Origin: Methylobacterium sp. J-070
Lineage (GTDB): Bacteria; Pseudomonadota; Alphaproteobacteria; Rhizobiales; Beijerinckiaceae
Length of the DNA stretch: 64,000 nucleotides
Direction of reading: 5' to 3'
Assembly: GCF_022829385.1 (NCBI RefSeq)
Contig: NZ_JAKSXX010000290.1
Location: 1 to 64,000 of the forward strand
This document shows positions 38,671-47,016 of this stretch, piece after piece; within the stretch, counting starts at the first letter, position 1, and every line of letters starts with the position of its first letter. Under the pieces are notes generated by a model. The model was not told where the DNA came from, ran no database searches, and worked only from the letters and a program-made list of their open reading frames with translations. Position numbers and translations under genes: made by a program.

Positions 38671-39258
38671 TCAGGGCGCGCGGCAGGCCATCGCGGCGGT
38701 CGCCTCGATGACGCTGAGGGCGCGGCGTCGGACCTCCAGCGACACGTCCGGATTGTCCCCCACCGCCGACGCCTCGCGCCGGAGCGCCGCGTCGCAGGCG
38801 CAGGAGCTGTAGCCGGCCGTATCGTAGCAGGCATCGTGGTGCATGCAGGCCGCGTCCAGGGCATCGATCGGCGGCAGGCCCTCGCCGCGCTGTCCCTTGC
38901 CGCAGTAATTGCCGTGGAACAGCGCCGCGCCGGCGATGACCTGGCCGAGGTCGCCCTTCGGCGGCGCCGGAGCTTCGGCGCGTCCGCCGGGGTTGAGGGT
39001 GTTGGCCGGGCCGCCCGCCACGGAGCCCGATCCGCGGAGCGCCCGGGGGATGCCGGACTGCACACCGGGTTCGTTCAGGGACTCGCCGGCGCGGCCGTTC
39101 GGCTCCGACAGCTCCGGCAGCGGCGGAGGCGGTCCGGGGCGGGGCTCGTCGGCCGGGAGGGTGGTGAAAGCCCCGTCGCCGCCGGCGCTCTGTGCCAGGA
39201 CGGGCGGCGTCCCGGCCAGAAGCGCCAGTCCGAGCAGGGCGAGGAGCGGTGATCTCAC
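38671..39258 (-). CDS. Exported phospholipase A2-like protein
   Basis: About 195 residues. The GTG at 39258 yields a clean signal peptide (MRSPLLALLGLALLAGTPPV, cleavage after LAQ). After a Pro/Gly-rich linker, YCGKGQRGEGLPP (118-130) matches the phospholipase A2 calcium loop, and DALDAACMHHDACYDTA (132-148) the catalytic CCxxHDxCY motif, with His141/Asp142. The usual first Cys of the CC pair is Ala. SSCACDAALR continues the pattern. Secreted PLA2-like proteins are rare in bacteria. It is probably calcium-dependent; activity is unproven. Confidence 0.82.
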   Translation of the reverse strand: MRSPLLALLGLALLAGTPPVLAQSAGGDGAFTTLPADEPRPGPPPPLPELSEPNGRAGESLNEPGVQSGIPRALRGSGSVAGGPANTLNPGGRAEAPAPPKGDLGQVIAGAALFHGNYCGKGQRGEGLPPIDALDAACMHHDACYDTAGYSSCACDAALRREASAVGDNPDVSLEVRRRALSVIEATAAMACRAP

Positions 39259-39521
39259 GCGGGGTGTCCCCTGAAATGCCGCCCTCAATGCAAAGCTTGG
39301 CGATTTCGTTCCCGCGGGGCGGGTGCAGCGCCGCGGGCGGGCGGCCCGTCGCCCGGACCGCCGCGCCCGTCGGATCGAGACCCGCCGCGGGTCCCGGGTG
39401 CGGAACGCCCGGCGGCGAGACGGGCCGCGATGCCCGGTGCCGCGGGCGCGGGAATCGTATGCAACCCTTTTCGATCGCTGGGGCTTTGCCTCCGGGCTGA
39501 CCGAACGCCCCGGAGCACATC

Positions 39522-39773
39522 ATGCCGATACGGTTTCTCACGTCCGTCGCCCTCGTGGCAGCGTCCACCGCCACCGCGTTCGCGGCCCCGATGAGCGCCG
39601 ACGACAAGGCTGCGCTCCAGCAGCAATGCACCGGAGACTTCACGACCTTCTGCGGCGACCTTCCCCCCGAGGACGGCCCCGAAACGCAGGCCTGTTTCGA
39701 GAAGAACATGTCGAAGCTGTCCCCGGGATGCCAGGCAGCCATCCAGAGCTTCAAGCAGGGCAAGAAGGGCTGA
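39522..39773 (+). CDS. Small exported cysteine-rich-repeat protein
   Basis: An 83-residue protein with a signal peptide (MPIRFLTSVALVAASTATAF, cleavage after FAA). The mature part has four cysteines: QQQCTGDFTTFCGDLPPE and QACFEKNMSKLSPGCQAAI, resembling one GLG1-type Cys-rich repeat. Its role is unknown. It is divergent from the PLA2-like gene. Confidence 0.78.
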   Translation: MPIRFLTSVALVAASTATAFAAPMSADDKAALQQQCTGDFTTFCGDLPPEDGPETQACFEKNMSKLSPGCQAAIQSFKQGKKG

Positions 39774-39789
39774 TCGTCCGGGACCGGGC

Positions 39790-39820
39790 GGCGGCGGAGC
39801 CCAGGCGGTCCTCCGCCGCC
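39790..39820. terminator. Possible terminator hairpin between convergent genes
   Basis: GGCGGCGGAG (39790-39799) pairs perfectly with CTCCGCCGCC (39811-39820) around an 11-base loop, between the Cys-rich gene and the convergent gene at 39839. No T-run follows, so this is only a candidate. Confidence 0.4.
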
Positions 39821-39838
39821 CTCGACGGAAGCGGCCGG

Positions 39839-40141
39839 TCAGGACGCGACGCGGTCGCTCAGTCCGCGCGCGCGACCGCGACGCGCGGGGGCGGCGGGCG
39901 CGTCCGCCGCCTCTGGGTCCGGCAGGATCCGGCCGCCCTTCGCGCTCAGGAACCACAGCCCCACGTCGGCGCGCCCGCGGCGGCGCGGCCTGACGAGGCC
40001 GCGCTCCAGCAGCGACCTCACCGTGCGCATCTCCCAGGGCGCCAGGGAGCGCAGCGATCCGTCCCGGGACAACCGGCGCAGCATCGCCTGCTGCCCCGGG
40101 GTCAGAGAGCGCCATTCCCGCGCGCGTTCCTGGTCTGTCAC
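39839..40141 (-). CDS. Small winged-helix-like hypothetical protein
   Basis: A 100-residue basic protein. WRSLTPGQQAMLRRLSRDGSLRSLAPWEMRTVRSLLERGLVRPRRRGRADVGLWFLSAKG reads as one winged helix-turn-helix, with helices, a basic recognition stretch and a wing. It may be a DNA-binding regulator; no target is evident. Its upstream DNA (40142-40165) is locally AT-rich, consistent with a promoter. Confidence 0.55.
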   Translation of the reverse strand: MTDQERAREWRSLTPGQQAMLRRLSRDGSLRSLAPWEMRTVRSLLERGLVRPRRRGRADVGLWFLSAKGGRILPDPEAADAPAAPARRGRARGLSDRVAS

Positions 40142-40333
40142 AATAGATTGGAACTAATCTAATCTCGCCCTCGGATGCAAGCCGGCGTGGCGCCGGCGCG
40201 CACGGGCGCGAAGACGCGCGTCGGAGGACTGCGTTCGGACGCTGATCGCGGCCTCGTGCACCGCAGCCGGCCCGCGCGGCGTATACCGTCTCACCGGAGC
40301 GATTCGGCTTCGGATGGCGGCGGCGGTGGGCAC

Positions 40334-41512
40334 ATGGCGGAACCGGGCTCGCGCAGGATCGAGATCGGCCTCGTGCTCCAGGGGGGCGGTGCGCTCGGCG
40401 CCTACGAATGGGGTGCCGTGACGGCCCTGCTCGACCTCATCGCGAAGGCACGGTCGGACGGGCTCGCGGTCGAGCTGCGCGGGGTCACCGGGGTGTCCGT
40501 CGGCGCCATCAACGCCGCCTGCGTGGTCGGATCGACCTCGCTGGCGGACGCGCAGCGGCGCCTGAGCGGCCTGTGGGCCGACCTGACGCTGCACGCGCCG
40601 CCGTTCACGCCGCCGACGATGGCGCGGGACCTCGCGTTTTTCGGCCTGCCCGGGTTCTACGTCCCCCGGGCAGACGTCTGGAACCTCCCCGCCTGGACGT
40701 CCCTCTACGATACCAGCCCGCTTCTGCGGACCCTGCGGACGCATGTCGACTTCGGCGCGCTCAACGCGAGCGGAACGGCGTTCGTCGTCACGGCGGTCGA
40801 TCTCGAGTCGGGCGCGCTGACCCGCTTCCGGAACGCGGCCGGCCGCCCTCCGCCCAGCGCGGGCGCAGAGCCCGACGCGTCGGATCCGGCGGTCACGATC
40901 GGTCCGGAGCACGTGCTGGCGAGCGGCAGCCTCGCACCGCAATTCCCCTGGACGGAGATCGGGGGGCGCCGATACTGGGACGGTGGTCTCGTGGACAACA
41001 CGCCGCTCGGCGACGCCATCGACGCCCTGTCGGCCGATCCCGCCACGATCCGTCTGCTGGTCGTGATGAACCTCTATCCCCTGCGGGCGCGCGTGCCGGC
41101 CAATATGGGCGCGGTTCTGGACCGGGTGCACGAGCTGAGCTTCGGCAACCGGCTGCGCCAGGACCGGGATGCGGCCAAACAGGTCAACGCGATGCTCGCG
41201 ACGATCGACGACCTCGCCACCCGCCTCGAAGCCGGCGGCGGGGAGATCCCTGGGGCCCTCAGGGAGCGGATCGCGCAGTTCGCCCGGCTGAAGCTGGTCG
41301 AGGTCCTCGAAGTCGATTTCCAGGACCGCGGCCCCTCCGGCGAGACCCGTTTCGACGACGAGAACGGCCTGCGCGATTTCTCGGCCGGCACCGTGGAGCA
41401 GCGGCGGGCCTACGGCTACGAACTGGCGACGGCACGCCTCGCGTGCGCCTTCACGCCGACTCGGGAGACCGCGGGCCGTACGGCCTTCCGCTCACGCCTC
41501 ATGACGACGTGA
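40334..41512 (+). CDS. Patatin-like phospholipase
   Basis: A 392-residue acyl hydrolase. Oxyanion motif QGGGALGAYEWGA is at 16-28, the nucleophile Ser55 lies in GVSVG (53-57), and Asp216 in WDGGLVDNTPL completes the catalytic dyad. ATG at 40334 gives a start just before the patatin core. There is no signal peptide, so it is cytoplasmic or peripheral. It could act on phospholipids or on polyhydroxyalkanoate-type polyesters; the sequence does not decide. Confidence 0.93.
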   Translation: MAEPGSRRIEIGLVLQGGGALGAYEWGAVTALLDLIAKARSDGLAVELRGVTGVSVGAINAACVVGSTSLADAQRRLSGLWADLTLHAPPFTPPTMARDLAFFGLPGFYVPRADVWNLPAWTSLYDTSPLLRTLRTHVDFGALNASGTAFVVTAVDLESGALTRFRNAAGRPPPSAGAEPDASDPAVTIGPEHVLASGSLAPQFPWTEIGGRRYWDGGLVDNTPLGDAIDALSADPATIRLLVVMNLYPLRARVPANMGAVLDRVHELSFGNRLRQDRDAAKQVNAMLATIDDLATRLEAGGGEIPGALRERIAQFARLKLVEVLEVDFQDRGPSGETRFDDENGLRDFSAGTVEQRRAYGYELATARLACAFTPTRETAGRTAFRSRLMTT

Positions 41513-41678
41513 CCCGCGTGTCCGACCGAAGCGTGCCGTCGCCGACCGGCCCGCCGCGGGTCGCGCCCGTTACGCGCGAGGCCGGATCGGGATCGGACCG
41601 CGGGTCGGCGCTTGACGCTGAACGGCAGGGCGTGCCCTCCTGGCGTCAACGAATACCAATCTTGGAGGACCGTCCGCC

Positions 41679-42893
41679 ATGGCGTTGATCCGGTGCGGCC
41701 TGCTCTCGGCCGCGATCAGCCTCACCGCCCTGGCGTGGCCGGCGTCCGCCCAACCGATCCACGTGAAGGTCGGCGTCCTCAACGACATGTCCGGCGTCTA
41801 CGCCGATACCGGCGGCAAGGGTTCGGTCGTGGCCGCTCAGATGGCGGTCGAGGATTTCGCCAAGACGAACCGGGACGTGCAGGTGGAGGTCGTCGCGGCC
41901 GACCATCAGAACAAGCCCGACATCGGCGCGGCGATCGCCCGGCAATGGTACGACCGCGACGGCGTCGACGCGATCCTCGACGTGCCGACCTCCTCGGTGG
42001 CGCTGGCGGTGAGCCAGGTCACGCGCGAGAAGAACAAGATCTTCATCGACTCCGGGGCCGGGACCACGGAGCTGACCGGCAAGCAATGCTCGCCGAACAC
42101 GATCCAGTGGACCTACGACACCTACGCGCTGGCGCACGGCACGGCCGGCGCCATGCTCAAGCGCGGCGGCGACGCATGGTATTTCCTCACCGCCGACTAC
42201 GCGTTCGGCCTGTCGCTGCAGAGCGAGGCGACCGCGGTGGTGGAGAAGGGCGGCGGGCGGGTCCTGGGCGCGGCCCGCGTCCCGTTCCCCGCAACCGACT
42301 TCTCCTCGTTCCTGCTGCAGGCCCAGGCCTCGGGCGCGAAGGTGGTGGGCTTGGCCAATGCGGGCGGCGACACGATCAACGCGGTCAAGCAGGCGCACGA
42401 GTTCGGGCTCACCGAGAGCGGCCAGAAGCTCGCCGCCCTGCTGATCTACGCGGTGGACGTCCACGCGATCGGCCTTCAGACCGCACAGGGGCTGGTTCTC
42501 ACGGAATCGTTCTACTGGGACCTCAATCCCGAGACGCGGGCGTTCTCCGAACGCTTCTACAAGCGCAACGGCGACAGCATGCCGACGATGAACCATGCGG
42601 GCGTGTATGCCGGCCTCCTGCACTATCTGAAGGCGGTGGCGGCGACGAAGTCGACCGATCCGACGGCCACGATGGCCTGGATGAAGGCCAACCCGACCGA
42701 CGACCCGCTGTTCGGCAAGGGCCTCGTCCGAGCCGACGGACGGAAGGTGCACCCGATGTTTCTGTTCGAGGTGAAGGCGCCGTCCGAGTCGAAGGGCGCG
42801 TGGGACCTCTACAAGCTCCTTGACACCATCCCGGCCGATCAGGCCTTCCGCCCCCTCGGCGAGGGGGGATGCCCGCTCGTCGGCAAACCATAG
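41679..42893 (+). CDS. ABC transporter substrate-binding protein, branched-chain amino acid type
   Basis: A 404-residue protein with a signal peptide (MALIRCGLLSAAISLTALAW, cleavage after PASAQ) and a type I periplasmic-binding fold: VKVGVLNDMSGVYADTGG opens it, with ADHQNKPDIGAAIARQWYDRDGVDAILDVPTSSVAL following. A GGAGG-like ribosome site (TTGGAGGACC) lies upstream of the ATG. No permease or ATPase gene is adjacent, so it is an orphan binding protein; known relatives bind amides, urea or aromatic acids. The SDR gene follows 16 bases later. Confidence 0.9.
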   Translation: MALIRCGLLSAAISLTALAWPASAQPIHVKVGVLNDMSGVYADTGGKGSVVAAQMAVEDFAKTNRDVQVEVVAADHQNKPDIGAAIARQWYDRDGVDAILDVPTSSVALAVSQVTREKNKIFIDSGAGTTELTGKQCSPNTIQWTYDTYALAHGTAGAMLKRGGDAWYFLTADYAFGLSLQSEATAVVEKGGGRVLGAARVPFPATDFSSFLLQAQASGAKVVGLANAGGDTINAVKQAHEFGLTESGQKLAALLIYAVDVHAIGLQTAQGLVLTESFYWDLNPETRAFSERFYKRNGDSMPTMNHAGVYAGLLHYLKAVAATKSTDPTATMAWMKANPTDDPLFGKGLVRADGRKVHPMFLFEVKAPSESKGAWDLYKLLDTIPADQAFRPLGEGGCPLVGKP

Positions 42894-42909
42894 AGACGGA
42901 TCGATCGCC

Positions 42910-43668
42910 ATGCTGCGCGCTCTCGACGGACAGGTCGCCTGGGTGACGGGGGCCGGGTCCGGCATCGGACAGGCGGCCGCGGTGGCGCTGGCGCGGGCCG
43001 GGATGCGGCTGGCGCTCACGGGACGGGGACGGGACGCCCTCGAACGGACGGCCGACCTGATCCGCGGCGCGGGCGGGGACGCGCTGGTCGCCCCGGCCGA
43101 CATGAGCGTCGCCGACGACGTGCAGCGGGCCTGGGAGGCGGTCGAGGCCGCCTACAAGCGCTGCGACCTGCTGGTGAACTCGGCCGGTCTCAACGTGCCC
43201 GAGCGCGGCTGGAGCGCGGTCACGCCGGCGGGCATCGACGCCGTGGTCGGGGTGAACCTCAACGGCCCCTTCTACGCGTCGCGGGCCGTCCTGCCGGCGA
43301 TGCGCGCGCAGGGTGGCGGCCTGATCATCCAGGTCTCGTCCTGGGCGGGCCGCTACGTCTCCAAGCTGACGGGACCCGCCTATTCGGCGGCCAAGCACGG
43401 GCTGGTGGCGCTCTCGGAAAGTCTGAACCAGGAGGAATGCGGATACGGGATCCGATCGTGCTGCATCTGCCCCGGAGAGGTCGCGACGCCGCTCCTCGAC
43501 AAGCGACCGGTTCCGGTGACGCCGGAGGACAAGGGGCGGATGCTGCAATCGGAGGATCTCGCCGAGACGATCCTGTTCGTCGCCCGCCTGCCGGCGTCCG
43601 TGTGCATCAACGAGATCCTCATCAGCCCCACTTGGAACCGCGGCTATCTCGAGGGCGTGAAGCTCTGA
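42910..43668 (+). CDS. Short-chain dehydrogenase/reductase
   Basis: A 252-residue classical SDR. TGAGSGIG (13-20) is the cofactor motif, VNSAGLN the NAG-type motif, Ser144/145 in QVSSWAG and YSAAK (Tyr158, Lys162) the catalytic residues. The IRSCCICPGEVATP segment carries two adjacent cysteines, unusual at this spot. Sixteen bases after the binding-protein gene, it is probably co-transcribed with it; the substrate is unknown. Confidence 0.93.
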   Translation: MLRALDGQVAWVTGAGSGIGQAAAVALARAGMRLALTGRGRDALERTADLIRGAGGDALVAPADMSVADDVQRAWEAVEAAYKRCDLLVNSAGLNVPERGWSAVTPAGIDAVVGVNLNGPFYASRAVLPAMRAQGGGLIIQVSSWAGRYVSKLTGPAYSAAKHGLVALSESLNQEECGYGIRSCCICPGEVATPLLDKRPVPVTPEDKGRMLQSEDLAETILFVARLPASVCINEILISPTWNRGYLEGVKL

Positions 43669-43780
43669 CGGGTCGCGGGAAGCGCGGGGCCTATCGGGCG
43701 TTCGGGTCCCGCCGATCGGCAGCCGCAAAAGCGCGTTCGGCCTACTCGCCGAACCGTCCGGCACTAGCATCGGGACTCGA

Positions 43781-44025
43781 TCAGCACCAGAAAGCGATGA
43801 CGGCGGCGAGGGCGACGGCTGAGGCATATAGTTGCGGGCGAGCTTGTCGTATCGGGTGGCGACGCGGCAAAAGTCTTTGCGGCGGTTGGTTGTCGCCTCG
43901 ATGCGCGAGCGTTCACGAAAGCGCCGCTTGTCGTGGCGGATGCGTCGCTTGCGACCGCGCTTGCCCGAGATGAACGGCTCGGTCACCGCCCACTGCTCAT
44001 CCGAGAGCCAGGACAGGTCCGCCAT
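43781..44025 (-). pseudogene. Degenerate IS5-type transposase remnant
   Basis: The minus-strand frame opens MADLSWLSDEQWAVTEPFIS, an IS5-family N-terminus, and jumps straight to the C-terminal block HDKRRFRERSRIE...RRKDFCRVATRYDKLARNY. The whole central catalytic part (roughly 150 residues expected) is missing. Near 43825 the frame shifts: restoring one base would give the normal end ASAVALAAVIAFWC and stop at 43781. So the remnant has both an internal deletion and a frameshift. Terminal inverted repeats could not be identified. Confidence 0.82.
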
Positions 44026-44111
44026 CGCCATCTCCGGGCTGCAAACGGCCGCCGGGAATCACAAACTGGCAAACATCGCAACAGCTTGGTTCGGTTCACA
44101 CCCTAGCAGGC

Positions 44112-44513
44112 CATCGCCCATGGTCGTCACGATCCGGCCTTGAGCTGCCTTGATCGCAGGGTCGATCACGTCTCGTCGAAGGGCCTTGAGGGCCGGACTG
44201 TTCCCGTTTCATCAGCGCCCATCATCCGGCTGCAACCACGACGTCAGCCACCATGATGGCCGTTAGCCGCCTCACCATTGCGTTGTGGTCCTACGCTTCC
44301 ATCCATGAATTTACGCCTAAAAGCGGCGTGATCTTGAAGCAACGATAGCGCGAATCGGCACTCACTATGCAATGCCATCCGAAACTTGAAATATCAGAGA
44401 CAATGAGTGTCGAATAAGGACAATGCTAATACAGCATTCGAATATAACGGATCTCTCGCCGAGGGCACCACTCCGCGGTCGATATTTTAATAATTAAAAA
44501 TAGGAATGAGAGA
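44112..44513. other. AT-rich noncoding stretch beside the IS remnant
   Basis: About 400 bases without a credible gene. Base composition from about 44270 to 44513 is markedly AT-rich relative to the rest of the window, with runs such as TTTTAATAATTAAAAATA near 44480. It is probably imported DNA or a remnant. The 3' part overlaps the T-tract of the terminator at 44514-44544. Confidence 0.6.
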
Positions 44514-44544
44514 GGCAGGGCGGTCAGCAACCTACCGCCCTGCC
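44514..44544 (-). terminator. Strong rho-independent terminator for the small exported repeat protein
   Basis: GGCAGGGCGGT (44514-44524) and ACCGCCCTGCC (44534-44544) form a perfect 11-bp stem with a nine-base loop. On the minus strand it is followed by TCTCTCATTCCTATTTTT, a U-rich tail. It lies just after the stop of the minus-strand gene 44553-44825. Confidence 0.85.
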
Positions 44545-44552
44545 GGAGAAGT

Positions 44553-44825
44553 CTAACGTCCCGAGGCGGGGCCAGAGGTATCCTTCTTGAACCCAGCCGC
44601 GTTCGGAGGGCCCTTCATCTTTCCGTCCTGGCTTGCCGTGTTGTCTGGTGTTTGAGAACCGGCGGTGCCTGTGGTTTCGGCCTTCCCGAACCCCGCAGCA
44701 TTTGGGGATCCCTGCATACGGGGTGTGTTTCCAGATGGGCCGGCGGCCTCAGAGGTTTCGGCGGCCCATGTGGCGGTTCCCATCGACAGCAAGCCTGCTG
44801 CCGCAATCAAAGCGGTTTTCGGCAT
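44553..44825 (-). CDS. Small exported repeat protein with PNAAGF motifs
   Basis: A 90-residue protein with a signal peptide (MPKTALIAAAGLLSMGTATW, cleavage near AAETS). The mature part contains two related units, MQGSPNAAGFGK and MKGPPNAAGFKK, separated by a polar Thr/Gly/Ser linker. A ribosome site (GGAGAAAG) lies nine bases before the ATG. The family was not recognised. Its own terminator and lower GC mark it as an independent unit in the accessory region. Confidence 0.78.
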   Translation of the reverse strand: MPKTALIAAAGLLSMGTATWAAETSEAAGPSGNTPRMQGSPNAAGFGKAETTGTAGSQTPDNTASQDGKMKGPPNAAGFKKDTSGPASGR

Positions 44826-44996
44826 GAGGACTTTCTCCGGCGTTCCTCGATCACTTCTCGCGAGTGACGATGGTGACCAACGCCCTCAGCCGACGCCTGT
44901 TCACTGCTGCCATTCACCCCGTCGGATCACAGCCGCCATTCTCAGGAGGCGGGCTTGCTGTGATCCTGCTTGACGCCCTGCATTCATTCACAAAAA

Positions 44997-45351
44997 CTAT
45001 CTGACAGTAATCGCGTTTTTTATCGCGAAATAGACCGCACGTCTCAGGATCCGGTGTTCAAGGAGTTCATCCGGCGCGGTGTAGGGGCGAAACTTGATGA
45101 TCTTCTTGCGGATCATAGCCGTACCTACGGCATCTGGCTGGCCAACCGTGGCTGTGTTCAGGCGGACGCTTGCGGTGGGTGCCGCGGATGGATCATTGAC
45201 GCCTCCCGAACTGGTGTCCGCTCTCAAACTGGGATTTGAAGCGCTGTCAGCTGTTTTCCCAGGCACGACCGGACCGGCAGGCGTATTGGCGTTCAGAGAT
45301 TGATTGGTCGCAGCGGCTATTGACGGCAGTTGAACTGCGCGCCGTGGCTCC
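44997..45351 (-). pseudogene. Possible remnant of a small exported protein gene
   Basis: The minus-strand frame reads TNQSLNANTPAGPVVPGKTA... and SGGVNDPSAAPTASVRLNT, the polar composition typical of short exported proteins of this group, then MIRKKIIKFRPYTAPDELL and a stop at 44997. No start codon or signal peptide could be placed between the stop of the baeRF gene (45352) and this segment, so it looks like a 5'-truncated gene. It may alternatively be noncoding. Confidence 0.35.
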
Positions 45352-46533
45352 TCAGAACGCGTACCGCAGGATCGCCGCCAAGGCGCACCCCGCGGGCAGC
45401 TCCGCGCGCCTCGCGCACAGGACCCGGGCGTCCGTGCAGAGGGCACGCCGGGCCACTTCATCGAGAACAGAATACGTTTCGGCGTCGTCGGACACGGAGT
45501 ACGTCACGCTGCCGTCAACATCGCTGACCAGGCCGGGGATCACGCGATCGAGGTCGACGACGAGCCGGTCGACGGCGGCCGCCGTGGCCGCATGGGCCGT
45601 CCGGGAGACATCGCTGGTGGCCCGATAGGGCTTCAGCGCATCATAGAGCGCGAGGACGCCTGTCACCTCGTTTCGGTACAGCCGGTCGAGTATGGGCAGC
45701 GCGGCGTCGCCGAGCTGCGCGTCGCTGCGGTGGTCCGGGGCGCCTTCGATGGCCTCCGCGATGAGATGCGGATAGGTGTTCACCGCGCGGTAGATGCTGA
45801 GCATGGGCTCGGCCGCGGCCAGCACCATCGGCGTCGAGCGACCGGCGAGGGCTTCGCGGACCGCGTCGTGCACCGTTCGCGCATATTCCGCTTCCAAGAT
45901 CTTCTGGCCCTCGCGATTCTGAAGACGGCGGCGCGGGGCCTTCACGTGGATCGAAGGCCGGTCGAGGGTCTCCGCGGGATCGTCAGAGAGGTGGGCAACG
46001 GGGACTCGCGCGGGCGGCATGTTGACGACCACGTGGAGAAGTCGGGCTCCCCCTGCCGAGATTGCGAGAACGAAGATTTCCAGGGGCGACGTGATCGTGC
46101 GGATCAGCGGGGCGAGGTGGAACCGGTCGGCGACCTCGGCGAGGGGGAGCGGCCGGATCGGCAGGCGGTAGGTCTGCAAGGAATTCGTCTCCGACCGAGC
46201 GAGCACTCCGAGGCCATGCGCCTGCGATTTCCAGAACTCTTCGACCTGTTCGAGCGGATCCGCGCTGTTGAGCCGGTGCTTGTTGTCGTCCAGGCTCTCC
46301 TGAATACGGCCCGACAGGGCTCCGAACTGTCGTTCGAAGGAGTCGATCACGCGTTCCGAGACGGCACCATCGCGCATCTGCGCGATGGCGTCCTTGGCGA
46401 GATCCTTGAAGGCGATGCGGTTGGCGTCGGGGTGCAGGGGCGAAGTCGGCAGATAGAGCGACACGAATACGCCGCCCCGCGCCGTCGCGAGCGCCTTGAA
46501 CTCCTGCAATCCGGGGATGTCCGCGCGCATCAT
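45352..46533 (-). CDS. baeRF-type protein (bacterial eRF1/Pelota-like)
   Basis: A 393-residue soluble protein. RGGVFVSLYLPTSPLHPDANRIAFKDLAKDAIAQM is the N-terminal signature of bacterial/archaeal release-factor-like (baeRF) proteins. A middle domain with IFVLAISAGGARLLHVV resembles the eRF1/Pelota-like RNase-H-fold segment (normally F.L.L....VRLF), and LAAAEPMLSIYRAVNTYPHLIAE completes the core. Such proteins are proposed to act at ribosomes in rescue or as anti-stress/effector factors; the role here is unknown. Flanked by accessory DNA. Confidence 0.78.
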   Translation of the reverse strand: MMRADIPGLQEFKALATARGGVFVSLYLPTSPLHPDANRIAFKDLAKDAIAQMRDGAVSERVIDSFERQFGALSGRIQESLDDNKHRLNSADPLEQVEEFWKSQAHGLGVLARSETNSLQTYRLPIRPLPLAEVADRFHLAPLIRTITSPLEIFVLAISAGGARLLHVVVNMPPARVPVAHLSDDPAETLDRPSIHVKAPRRRLQNREGQKILEAEYARTVHDAVREALAGRSTPMVLAAAEPMLSIYRAVNTYPHLIAEAIEGAPDHRSDAQLGDAALPILDRLYRNEVTGVLALYDALKPYRATSDVSRTAHAATAAAVDRLVVDLDRVIPGLVSDVDGSVTYSVSDDAETYSVLDEVARRALCTDARVLCARRAELPAGCALAAILRYAF

Positions 46534-47016
46534 CGCATTAACCGTGGCGGGTCGAGCCCGTGCGGGTCAGGGCTCACCCACCTGAGCGGGCTTTTGTCGG
46601 TTGCGCCCTGACGGGCGTCAGTCACCGCGCGACGGGCCGGGATCACCCGGGCGGACGGTCAGGTCATGTGCGGGATAAGGGCATAACAGCGATACTGCTC
46701 AGCTTTTTTCGTCGAACCCAATCATCCACCTTTGCGCAGAGCCGTTCTACATCAAAGACTTACACGGTCAGCCCCCCAGAACCATCGCCAATCCGCCCAC
46801 CTAACCGTCGAATGCGGGAGCCTGAGAAGATGCCGGAGCCTCAACAAGGGCATCGGGCCGATAGGAGTTCACAAGCGGCCTACACGCCAGGCCGTTCGGC
46901 GCTAGCTAACGCGGCGATCAATCGGCTGTTGCAGGCGGACGCCCTGCAACCGAATCCGTCTCTGTTTCTTGCCAGGGCTCGCAAAACCCTGATGATGTCA
47001 ATGGGATAGCGCCATC
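46534..47016. other. Intergenic stretch upstream of gloA
   Basis: About 480 bases without a convincing gene. A short frame (46560-47009) is present but lacks family features, a ribosome site and a consistent codon pattern. A small hairpin (GTTGCAGG/CCTGCAAC, 46928-46950) is seen without a T-run. The promoter of the minus-strand baeRF gene must lie in the left part. Confidence 0.45.

Noticed and set aside
46928..46950. Hairpin GTTGCAGG/CCTGCAAC as a terminator
   Set aside because: The stem is only eight pairs, there is no T-run and no gene ends before it on the plus strand.
46560..47009. A 149-residue plus-strand frame between baeRF and gloA
   Set aside because: No ribosome site, family feature or consistent composition; it reads as noncoding.
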